Assembly: GCA_902806415.1 (NCBI GenBank)
Contig: CADCWN010000418.1
Span: 1 to 56,380, forward strand
Reading direction: 5' to 3'
Length of the DNA stretch: 56,380 bases
DNA from: an uncultured Thermomicrobiales bacterium
GTDB lineage: Bacteria > Chloroflexota > Chloroflexia > Thermomicrobiales > CADCWN01
In this document: positions 49,975-56,380 of the stretch, piece by piece
Layout: each line of letters starts with the position of its first letter
Position numbering within the stretch: the stretch's first letter is position 1
Notes under the pieces: model-generated
Told to the model about the DNA's origin: nothing
Databases searched by the model: none
What the model saw: only the letters and a program-made list of their open reading frames with translations
Translations under genes and position numbers: made by a program

Positions 49975-50478
49975 ATGCCACCCACCCCCAAACGCGCCTA
50001 CCTCGCGTCGCCGCTCGGCTTCGCGGCCTCGACCGAGGCGTTCATGCGGGAACTGAAGGCGGCGCTCGGCGCGATCGTCGCCGTGGACAATCCGTGGGAT
50101 TTCGGCGGGCCGGAGCTGGGCGCGGAGTTCGCCCGCGCCCAGGCCATCGTCGGGCATGACGAGCGACGGGCCGCGCTGCACGCGATCAACGGGCGGATCG
50201 CCGCCGAGAATGAGGCGGCGATCCGCGCCTGCGACCTCGTCGTGGCGGTCCTGGACGGCGTCGATGTCGATTCCGGCACCGCCAGCGAGATCGGCTTCGC
50301 GGCGGGACTTGGCAAGTCGTCGTTCGGCCTCCGCACCGATAGCCGCCTCGCCGGCGACAACCTCGGCTCACGCGTCAACCTCCAGGTCGAATACTGGATC
50401 GAAGCCGGTGGCGGGCGGATCGTCGGCGATGTGGACGCACTGGTGGAGGCGGTGCGGGTCTGGGCCGGGGAGCGATAG
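49975..50478 (+). CDS. Nucleoside 2-deoxyribosyltransferase
   Basis: The 167-residue protein has the family pattern RAYLASPLGF at the start, INGRIAAENEAAIRACDLVVAVLDG in the middle and VDSGTASEIGFAAGLGK, where the glutamate is the nucleophile. It exchanges bases between deoxyribonucleosides in nucleotide salvage; cytidine deaminase elsewhere in the window is a compatible function but not linked. CGGAGC lies seven bases before the ATG, directly after a heptamer array. A terminator follows 26 bp downstream. Confidence 0.88.
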   Translation: MPPTPKRAYLASPLGFAASTEAFMRELKAALGAIVAVDNPWDFGGPELGAEFARAQAIVGHDERRAALHAINGRIAAENEAAIRACDLVVAVLDGVDVDSGTASEIGFAAGLGKSSFGLRTDSRLAGDNLGSRVNLQVEYWIEAGGGRIVGDVDALVEAVRVWAGER

Positions 50479-50504
50479 TGGTCACGCCTGGCGCGAGGCA
50501 GAGG

Positions 50505-50535
50505 AAGGCCCCCATCCGCGCCGGATAGGGGCCTT
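50505..50535 (+). terminator. Hairpin terminator after deoxyribosyltransferase gene
   Basis: AAGGCCCCCATCC (50505-50517) pairs with GGATAGGGGCCTT (50523-50535) with one mismatch and a 5-nt loop. Confidence 0.7.
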
Positions 50536-50706
50536 AATGGTGGGCGAAATGGTGGATGATCGAGGCGAGGGATGGGGAGTGTCGAGGAAGATCGGCTTGC
50601 TCACAGCACAATACGGTCGTGGGAACAGCTACTGCATGATCCGTGCCACCTGCGGCGCGACCGCCCCTCATGTACGCCCGTTCGGCACATCCGGCGAGGC
50701 GCTGTT

Positions 50707-50844
50707 GTGACCTTCCTCAGCCTCAGCCCTCTCGAATGGCTCCTCATTCTCGCGATCACTACGATCGTCGTCGGCATCGGGCGGCTTCCCGAACGCCGCG
50801 CGCAGCCGGGCGACCGCGATCAGGATGATAACATCCCGCGCTGA
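50707..50844 (+). CDS. Very short TatA/B-like membrane protein
   Basis: The 45-residue frame starts at GTG (GCGAGGCG seven bases upstream) and reads FLSLSPLEWLLILAITTIVV then GIGRLPERRAQ. A start with S-P-x-E-W/L, one membrane helix and a G-x-x-x-LPE hinge is the TatA/E/Hcf106 pattern. The amphipathic helix that normally follows is missing; one shifted frame would give a more TatA-like continuation. It could be a minimal TatA-like protein, a decayed copy, or coincidence. Confidence 0.35.
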   Translation: MTFLSLSPLEWLLILAITTIVVGIGRLPERRAQPGDRDQDDNIPR

Positions 50845-50899
50845 TCGCCCCTCTCCCGCGACTCGCAACCGGCACCGAGGCAGCGAGGAGAGGTCGCCC

Positions 50900-51172
50900 T
50901 CAGTGCCGCCCGTTGCCGCTCTCGCGGAAGAAGCTCATCAGCGTCTCGGTCGGCGCGCTCGACTCGATATCACCCATGATTTCGAGGAATGTTATCCGTG
51001 TCCAGGGGTAGAGGAACGCCGTCGCCCCATTGGTCAGCGTGGGTATCGACTTCCCGTCGCGCTTGCGCGCATTGGTGATCTTGACGTAGCTATGCGTCGG
51101 GTCCGGCAGCGCATCCATGTCGCCCATGAACGGATCTTCATTGTGCAGATGCAACACCACTTGGATTGCCAC
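50900..51172 (-). CDS. Small conserved-looking protein of unknown function
   Basis: The 90-residue protein starts at GTG (AIQVVLHLHNEDPFMGDMDA) and has DPTHSYVKITNARKRDGKSI and a TAFLYPWTRITFLEIM strand. The composition is less Ala/Arg-rich than shadow frames and the ribosome site GAGGACT is well placed, so I accept it as real. It starts 47 bp after the kinase stop on the same strand and is probably cotranscribed with it. No family was recognised. Confidence 0.65.
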   Translation of the reverse strand: MAIQVVLHLHNEDPFMGDMDALPDPTHSYVKITNARKRDGKSIPTLTNGATAFLYPWTRITFLEIMGDIESSAPTETLMSFFRESGNGRH

Positions 51173-51219
51173 AGTCCTCTTCTCCTCCCGCTGATTGCCG
51201 TCAGCTGGCGAATCGGCGT

Positions 51220-53340
51220 CTATTCCTCAACCGGGATGTCGGGTACATTCTCGCCCGTGGCGAGCGCGTAGATCTTGCCGTCGGTTCCACCGACGATCAG
51301 CAGATCGCGGTGGAGGACCGGCGAGGCCGGCACCGGGAGGCCGATCGGATGCGCCCAGATGACCGCGCCGGTCGCGCGGTCGAGGCAATAGATCGCGCCG
51401 TCGAGCCCACCATAATAGACGCAGTCCTGGGTCACGGCCGCCGACGAGGTGACGCGCCCGCCGTGCGCGACCTCCCAGACTCGCTCGCCCGTGGCGACAT
51501 CGAGCGCGTAGAAATGCCCCGCCGAGGTGCCGACATAGGCGCGACCGTCGCGCAACGCCGCGCTGGCCACGACCGGCCCGCCGGTGTCGAAGCGCCAGCG
51601 AAAATCGCCCTGCCCCGCCCCCAAGCCGTAGATCGAGCCATCCATCGAACCGCACACCACGACCTGCCCCTCGACCATCGGCGAGGCGAAGATCGGGTGC
51701 CCGGTGGCGAAGCGCCAGATCTGCCGCCCCGAATCGTCCGCCAGCGCGTAGATGAAACCGTCATCCGAGCCGATCAGCACCAGACCGTCGTGGAGCGCCG
51801 CCGACGAGCGGACCGGGCCATAGGTGCGGTAGCGCCAGAGAAGGGTGCCGGTCGCGGGGTCGAGCTTATAGACGAAGCTGTCGTCCGAGCCGACCAGCAC
51901 GCCGGTCGCGCCGACGCGCGGCGACGAGCGCACCGGCATATTCGTGCGATAACGCCACTTCAGCCGCCCGCTGTCGCAGGCGATCCCGTAGACCGCCCCA
52001 TCCTCGCTGCCGACGATCGCCGTGTCGCGCCAGATGGCGGGCGTGGCGCAGATGCCACGCCCTGCGGCGAACTGCCAGAGCGCACTGCCGCCGAGCGGGT
52101 CGAAGGCGTAGAGCCGCGCGTCGTAGGAACCGACGATGAAGAGGCCGTGGGCGACCACGCCGCCGTTGCGCACCTCGTCGGCGGTCGTCGCCGTCCAGAT
52201 CAGCCGCTCCGCAGAGGGAATCGGCGCGCGCTGGGCGGCGGGCGCGACCGGTGCCGCCCCAGACACGAGCGGATGCCCGGCGGCAGTCGGCAGGATCGTC
52301 CCGCGTCGCGCCCGCGCAGGCGGGCGCGCGCCCCGCTCGTTCGCCTCCAACTCCCCGCTCGCCAGCTGCCGACGCGTGGTGCTGCGGCAGCGCAGCAGCG
52401 CCGCCTTGAACTCCGCCGCCGAGCCGTAGCGGTCGCGCGGCGCGTAGGCAAGCCCCTTGAGGATCACCTCTTCGAGCTGTGCGCTGATCCGCGCGTTGTA
52501 TTTGCGCGGCGGGCGCTGGTCGAAGGTGAACGGCGTCTCGAAGCGCGGGTCGATCCGCGTTGCCAGGTGATGGAGGGTCGCGCCGAGGGCGTAGAGATCG
52601 GTGCGGGCGTCGGCGACGCCACGATACTGCTCGGGCGGGGCATAGCCCTCGGTCCCGATCATCGTGCCGCGCTGCTGCTGTTGGAAGGAGCGCGCGATCC
52701 CGAAGTCGATCAGCATCAGTGAGCGATCCTCGCGGATCATGATGTTCGAAGGTTTGAGATCGCGGAAGATGATCGGGTCGGGCAGTTGCCCGTGCAGATA
52801 ACTCAGCACATCGCAGATCGCCACCCCCCAATCGATCAACTCCGTCTCCAGGAAGCCGTCGGGAGTCTGCTCGATCAGTGCCTCCAGGTTGTGACCGGGG
52901 ATGAATTCCTGCACGAGATAGTAGCTGCCGCCCTCGGCGAAGTAGTCGAAGATCTTGGGGATGAGCGGGTGCGACAGGACGGCGAGCAGCCCGGCCTCGC
53001 GCTCGAAGTTCCCGGCGCGCTGCCGACGCAGCGCCTCGTCGCCACCGCCGTCAAACATCTCCTTAACGGCGCAGACCCGCTCGACATTGGCGAACCGGAG
53101 ATCGAGCGCCTTATACACGGTGCTCATCCCGCCGGTGCCGAGCGCGGACGTGACCCGATACCGCCCCTGCAGGATCGTGTCGGTGGGGATCGGCAGCTGG
53201 CGACGCTGGCCGCGCGGCGATGACCCGCGCGACCCGCCGTCGGATGAGCTCACCGCGCCGCGGCTCGCCGGGGAATCTTCTGGGGCGGGATTGCCGCCGA
53301 ATCGTTTCTTGAGAATCAGGGCCACCCTCCTCCCGCGCAC
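51220..53340 (-). CDS. Ser/Thr protein kinase with PQQ-type beta-propeller
   Basis: The 706-residue protein has a disordered start, a complete Hanks kinase domain (about 55-320) and a beta-propeller (about 370-700). Kinase landmarks are ALGTGGMSTVYKA (P-loop), K93 in CAVKEM, D194 in IIFRDLKPSNIMI, D212 in LIDFGIARS and GTEGYAPPEQYRG. The propeller repeats units such as VGSDDSFVYKLDPATGTLLW and IGSDDGFIYALADDSGRQIW. No membrane helix is evident between them, so the propeller is probably cytoplasmic and may sense or bind a partner. The start is uncertain: GTG at 53340 or GTG at 53322, neither with a well-spaced ribosome site. Confidence 0.9.
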   Translation of the reverse strand: MRGRRVALILKKRFGGNPAPEDSPASRGAVSSSDGGSRGSSPRGQRRQLPIPTDTILQGRYRVTSALGTGGMSTVYKALDLRFANVERVCAVKEMFDGGGDEALRRQRAGNFEREAGLLAVLSHPLIPKIFDYFAEGGSYYLVQEFIPGHNLEALIEQTPDGFLETELIDWGVAICDVLSYLHGQLPDPIIFRDLKPSNIMIREDRSLMLIDFGIARSFQQQQRGTMIGTEGYAPPEQYRGVADARTDLYALGATLHHLATRIDPRFETPFTFDQRPPRKYNARISAQLEEVILKGLAYAPRDRYGSAAEFKAALLRCRSTTRRQLASGELEANERGARPPARARRGTILPTAAGHPLVSGAAPVAPAAQRAPIPSAERLIWTATTADEVRNGGVVAHGLFIVGSYDARLYAFDPLGGSALWQFAAGRGICATPAIWRDTAIVGSEDGAVYGIACDSGRLKWRYRTNMPVRSSPRVGATGVLVGSDDSFVYKLDPATGTLLWRYRTYGPVRSSAALHDGLVLIGSDDGFIYALADDSGRQIWRFATGHPIFASPMVEGQVVVCGSMDGSIYGLGAGQGDFRWRFDTGGPVVASAALRDGRAYVGTSAGHFYALDVATGERVWEVAHGGRVTSSAAVTQDCVYYGGLDGAIYCLDRATGAVIWAHPIGLPVPASPVLHRDLLIVGGTDGKIYALATGENVPDIPVEE

Positions 53341-53554
53341 CTGTGGGTGCCCGCGCCCGCCAAGGCCGGTGCTGCACTATCTCTTCATTCGGCGACGGAG
53401 CGGCCCTACCCACCCTTCGATTATAGGGAGATGACGCTGCCGGGAACAGATGGGGGGCATAGGCTAATGGTACCAATCGTCCGCAATCGGGCGGTGAGTC
53501 CGAGCGGCAAGCGACGCAACGCCCCGCGCGGAACCGAGCGCCAAGGTCGCGTGT

Positions 53555-53560
53555 TATACT
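53555..53560 (+). promoter_or_regulatory. Extended -10 promoter of signal peptidase gene
   Basis: TGTTATACT contains TATACT at 53555-53560 with TG at the extended -10 position. Transcription would begin near 53567, about 32 bases before the ATG. Confidence 0.55.
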
Positions 53561-53598
53561 ACGGTGCAGGGCAAACGCCCGGTCCACGAGGAGGAGGC

Positions 53599-54339
53599 AT
53601 GGTTCACGACCAGCGGGAGACGGCGCGGTTGTCCCCGGCGGACCCGACGATCACCCCGCTCAGCGAGAGTACGTCGCCTCTTGCACATGGTGAGGATGCC
53701 GAACCCTCCGATCGCCGCCGCGCCTTTACCTTCGCGCGCGAACTGGTCGAGACGATCCTGCTAACACTGGTCATCTTCGTCGCCGTGCGCACGCTGGTTG
53801 TCAACTTCCGGGTCGACGGTGAGAGCATGCGCCCCAGCCTCACCAATGGGCAGTATCTCCTCGTCAATAAGGCGGTCTTCTTCCACTTCGATCTCAACGC
53901 GGTCCGCAATGCCCTGCCTGGCGAGGATACGCCCGGCGAGGATATCGTCTACCTCTTCCACCCGCCGCAGCGCGGGGATATCGTCGTCTTCAACCCGCCC
54001 ACCCCTTCCGACAAGCCGTATGTGAAGCGCGTGATCGGCCTGCCGGGCGATCGGGTCGCGGTGCGCAACAATCAAGTCTTCGTCAATGGCACCCTGATCG
54101 AAGAGCCGTACATCGCCGCGCCGCCGGGCTACACCTACCCGCAAGGCGGTGGCGACTTCACCGTACCGACGGGGAGCATCTTCGTCCTCGGCGACAATCG
54201 CAACAACAGCAGCGATTCCCACCACTTCGGCCAGGTGCCGCTCGACAACGTGATCGGCAAGGCGATCGTCTCCTACTGGCCGCCGGAGGGGTTCGGGATC
54301 ATCCCGCACGAGCGCTACACCGTATTGGAGGGGCGCTGA
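53599..54339 (+). CDS. lepB: Signal peptidase I
   Basis: The 246-residue protein has a polar N-terminus, one membrane anchor (about 48-70) and an external catalytic domain. The Ser-Lys dyad is S76 in VDGESMRPSL and K143 in PYVKRVIGLPGD; later boxes are GDIVVF and VLGDNRNNSSDSHHFG. It cleaves signal peptides from exported proteins at the outer face of the membrane. The ATG at 53599 follows GAGGAGG. An insertion of about 20 residues (LPGEDTPGEDIVYLFHPPQ, around 106-124) lengthens the region between boxes B and C. Confidence 0.95.
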   Translation: MVHDQRETARLSPADPTITPLSESTSPLAHGEDAEPSDRRRAFTFARELVETILLTLVIFVAVRTLVVNFRVDGESMRPSLTNGQYLLVNKAVFFHFDLNAVRNALPGEDTPGEDIVYLFHPPQRGDIVVFNPPTPSDKPYVKRVIGLPGDRVAVRNNQVFVNGTLIEEPYIAAPPGYTYPQGGGDFTVPTGSIFVLGDNRNNSSDSHHFGQVPLDNVIGKAIVSYWPPEGFGIIPHERYTVLEGR

Positions 54340-54378
54340 GCGCGCGGCCGATGGGGGCGAAAACGACCCGCCGATGAT

Positions 54379-54408
54379 TGCAGCCGTCGCGCGTCGGGGA
54401 GTACAATG
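54379..54408 (+). promoter_or_regulatory. Promoter of the bifunctional-nuclease-family gene
   Basis: TTGCAG (54379-54384) and TACAAT (54403-54408) are 18 bases apart; the leader would be about 110 nt. Confidence 0.55.
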
Positions 54409-54524
54409 CCAGGGGGCATCGTCGTCTTGCACCTTCTCCCCAGACCGAGCCGTGAAGCGAGTCGGACCCGCGGCGCACTCCCGGTGAAGGGCGCCTGGCA
54501 GACCCAGAAAGAGGACGGGCGACG

Positions 54525-55076
54525 ATGATTGAAGCGGTAGTTGACAGTATCCGCGTCAGCCTGGTGACCCAGCAGCGGGTCGTCTTCCTGCGCGAAGTGA
54601 GCGGCGAGCGGCATCTGCCGATCTGGATCGGCCCGTTCGAGGCCGAGGCGATCGCGATGGAACTCCAGGGGGTCCAATCGAAGCGCCCGCTCCCCTACGA
54701 CCTGCTGAAGACGGTGATCGGCGACCTCGGCGGGCGAATCACCCGGATCGAGGTGAGCGAGTTGAGCGACGGGATCTTCTACGCCCGGATCGTCGTCGAT
54801 CTCGGCGGGCGACAAATCCAGGTCGACTCGCGGCCCAGCGATGCCCTGGCGCTCGGCGTGCGCGCCAAGGTGCCGATCCTGGTCGCCGAGAGTGTGATGG
54901 ATGAGGCCGGCGTCGAACTCAGCGCGAACGGCGATGACGAGGACGACGGGCCGGAGATCAAGACGCCGACCGAGGGCGGGGCGACCGCGCCGGTCAACGA
55001 GGAGAAGCTCTCCGTCTTCCGCGACTTCATCAACAGTCTCGACATCGATGACCTCGGCAAGAAAAAAGAAGACTGA
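54525..55076 (+). CDS. Bifunctional nuclease (BFN/DUF151) family protein
   Basis: The 183-residue protein has the DUF151 core (about 1-130): SIRVSLVTQQRVVFLREVSGERHLPIWIG, AIAMELQGVQSKRPLPYDLL and VDSRPSDALALGVRAKVPI. A plant member has been reported to degrade DNA and RNA; the role in bacteria is not settled. A polar acidic linker leads to KLSVFRDFINSLDIDDLGKK at the C-terminus, similar to the UvrB-type tail seen in some relatives. It sits 185 bp after lepB, with its own promoter and a strong terminator. Confidence 0.88.
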   Translation: MIEAVVDSIRVSLVTQQRVVFLREVSGERHLPIWIGPFEAEAIAMELQGVQSKRPLPYDLLKTVIGDLGGRITRIEVSELSDGIFYARIVVDLGGRQIQVDSRPSDALALGVRAKVPILVAESVMDEAGVELSANGDDEDDGPEIKTPTEGGATAPVNEEKLSVFRDFINSLDIDDLGKKKED

Positions 55077-55088
55077 GCAACGGTAACG

Positions 55089-55125
55089 CGCGTCGCCCGG
55101 CATCCATGCGGTGCCGGGCGACGCG
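55089..55125 (+). terminator. Hairpin terminator after bifunctional nuclease gene
   Basis: A perfect 14-bp stem (CGCGTCGCCCGGCA at 55089-55102 and its complement at 55112-55125) closes a 9-nt loop, 12 bp after the stop. Confidence 0.8.
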
Positions 55126-55143
55126 ATCCAAAGGTCTGGGGGC

Positions 55144-55545
55144 ATGGACTTCGACGGAGAGCGGGAACTATCGGCCGAGGAGGTCGCCCGCGGGGAGCGC
55201 GTCAAGCGGCTGATCATGGCGGCGGTCTCCCGCTGCAACGCCTGTCGCCGCCAATACACGGTGGCCGACTTCGCGGTCATCGGCCACCGCGAGCACCTCT
55301 GGATGGTCGCGGTCAGCTGCGACGGTTGCCAGCACCAGGGGTTCATCACCGCCGTGATCCACGGTCGTTCTCCCGAGCGCGTCCAGCCAGCCCCGGTCCC
55401 GCTCCGCGAACTGACCCCCGCCGAGCGTGCGCACTTCGCCAGCACCAGCCCCGTCGCCACCGACGACCTCCTCGATCTCCACCTCTTCCTCGAAGAGTTC
55501 GATGGCGACTTTTCCGCGCTGTTCGGGGTGGGGAAGGATACGTAG
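55144..55545 (+). CDS. Small zinc-ribbon protein of unknown function
   Basis: The 133-residue protein has two CxxC pairs, CNACRRQY and CDGCQHQGF, about 30 residues apart, forming a likely zinc ribbon. An acidic N-terminal helix (FDGERELSAEEVARGERVK) comes before it and a conserved-looking acidic C-terminus (DDLLDLHLFLEEFDGDFSAL) after it. This resembles small proteins adjacent to nucleic-acid genes, but no family was recognised. The ATG at 55144 follows CTGGGGGC. It lies 19 bp behind the terminator hairpin of the nuclease-family gene. Confidence 0.65.
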   Translation: MDFDGERELSAEEVARGERVKRLIMAAVSRCNACRRQYTVADFAVIGHREHLWMVAVSCDGCQHQGFITAVIHGRSPERVQPAPVPLRELTPAERAHFASTSPVATDDLLDLHLFLEEFDGDFSALFGVGKDT

Positions 55546-55647
55546 CGACGGCGTTCCGCACTCGGCTGCAGGATTATTGAAGCCCTCCAGCGCGGGTTGC
55601 GATCTCATCCCGCCCTTTCCCGCCCCAAACAACCGCCATCGACACGC

Positions 55648-56295
55648 TCAGGTGCAGCCCGCCCCGCGCGGCACCGCTCGCACCTCCGGGTAGGCGCGGA
55701 GGATGTCGGAGATGGTGCGTACCAGTCTCCCGAGATCTTGCTCCTGGGTGGTCGGCGTCGGGTTGCTGGCCGTCCAATGGACGTACTGGGTTCGCCCATT
55801 GTGTCGCACGCGGAAGTTGTAGTCGGCGGCAGGCCCAAACCGCCCCGTGCCCAATAGGGAAAGTGTGGTGGGATAGCTGAACAAATCGATGGCGATCATC
55901 TGCCGATAGACGGCGCGCATCTCGCCGGGCGTCAGGCTGGCCGGGATAGTCCGGATACCGGCGCGGTAGTGACCATCCGGCACGAAATGGGTGAAGGTGC
56001 CAGCGAATGTATCCAGTTGGTCGCTCTGGCCGCACCAGATCGCGGCGAATGCGAACGCGAAGTCGGGGGACGGATCCGACACAGCGGTAACGGTCACGCG
56101 GGCGGGGGTGACGCGGGCGGTGGCGATGACAGTCCCCGGTTCGACCTTATCGCGGATAGCGGTGCTGGAGCGCGACGCGGTGCCACCAGTTCCCGGCGGC
56201 GAGACGGCGGCGCGACCACATCCGCCGAGTGTCAGCAGCAGCAACCCGGCCAGGACGGTGGTGAAACGCGCCAGTCTAGGGCGCGGTCGTATCAT
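55648..56295 (-). CDS. Lipoprotein of unknown function
   Basis: The 215-residue protein has a basic N-terminus, a hydrophobic stretch and a lipobox LGGC at about residues 23-26, then a Gly/Thr-rich linker. The folded part has VTVTAVSDPSPDFAFAFAAI, MRAVYRQMIAIDLFSYPTTL and YNFRVRHNGRTQYVHW. It is probably attached to the outer face of the membrane. No family was recognised. It is convergent with the zinc-ribbon gene. Confidence 0.75.
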   Translation of the reverse strand: MIRPRPRLARFTTVLAGLLLLTLGGCGRAAVSPPGTGGTASRSSTAIRDKVEPGTVIATARVTPARVTVTAVSDPSPDFAFAFAAIWCGQSDQLDTFAGTFTHFVPDGHYRAGIRTIPASLTPGEMRAVYRQMIAIDLFSYPTTLSLLGTGRFGPAADYNFRVRHNGRTQYVHWTASNPTPTTQEQDLGRLVRTISDILRAYPEVRAVPRGAGCT

Positions 56296-56380
56296 CGGCC
56301 TCTCCCCTCGCCACTATATTCTCCCCCCATTCTCCGACAATAGCATGATGCTGCCGCGACGCGAAAGTTCCATCCTGCTC

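Noticed and set aside
1..56380. tRNA or rRNA genes
   Set aside because: I looked for T-loop-like GGTTCRA and conserved rRNA stretches in the gaps and found none convincing.

Overview
The window is high-GC bacterial DNA (by eye mostly 65-70% G+C) with clear sigma-70-type promoters, Shine-Dalgarno sites, diderm-independent envelope genes and many Ala/Arg/Gly-rich proteins. The mix of Tat-exported lipoprotein solute-binding proteins, a biotin carboxylase/BCCP fusion, a CtaA/COX15 heme A synthase, a F420/PPOX-type small flavoprotein and PMT-like membrane glycosyltransferases fits a member of the Chloroflexota (Thermomicrobia/Roseiflexus-like). That placement is inference from gene content only.

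Layout. 0-2.8 kb is a mobile-element scar: a transposase C-terminus at the edge, a methyltransferase, a complete IS630-family element with recognisable inverted repeats and a frameshifted transposase, and an AT-rich gene fragment directly behind it. 2.8-11.4 kb holds a membrane glycosyltransferase, the housekeeping-type sigma factor, an SDR oxidoreductase, a two-domain cold-shock protein, a sugar isomerase-like TIM barrel, a HAD phosphatase and a ThDP-dependent acetolactate-synthase-like enzyme. 11.5-15.6 kb has a Clp/Hsp100 ATPase with a degenerate first ATPase domain, then a GNAT/cytidine deaminase pair with a GTGA start-stop overlap. 15.8-22.3 kb is a tandem array of three paralogous family-5 (oligopeptide-type) solute-binding lipoproteins, without permeases, separated by strong hairpins. 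22.8-37 kb is a set of mostly single-gene units: heme A synthase, M20 peptidase, DUF4349 lipoprotein, biotin carboxylase with a small epsilon-like partner, aldo/keto reductase, MBL hydrolase and MoxR ATPase. 37.5-44 kb is an envelope-glycan-like block: a FAD oxidoreductase followed by a tight four-gene run of two large membrane proteins, one small membrane protein and a kinase-like protein. 44.5-56.3 kb has an M24 peptidase, DinB protein, FabD, PPOX-like flavoprotein, nucleoside deoxyribosyltransferase, a Ser/Thr kinase with a beta-propeller, signal peptidase I, a bifunctional-nuclease-family protein and a lipoprotein.

The most unusual signal is not a gene. Between many genes there is a composite element built from tandem 7-bp repeats (GTAGTCC, GTAGTCG, GAGTCGT types and their complements) placed on both sides of a 42-56 nt core so that the two arrays form a long inverted repeat. 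At least four copies (A, B, C, D) have two clear arms, and four or more are one-sided or decayed. Several cores share TGCYTR at a fixed place, two of them TGCTTG-N9-TACCCTGG. In operon-like settings the arrays start at or inside the upstream stop codon and end at the Shine-Dalgarno of the downstream gene. A second dispersed family (GTAGGGGCGTAT... / ...ATACGCCCCTAC) occupies the 24.95-25.2 kb and 44.1-44.34 kb gaps, and a third is made of C-rich/G-rich hairpins between convergent genes.

All calls are from reading the sequence and the translated proteins; no database search was possible.
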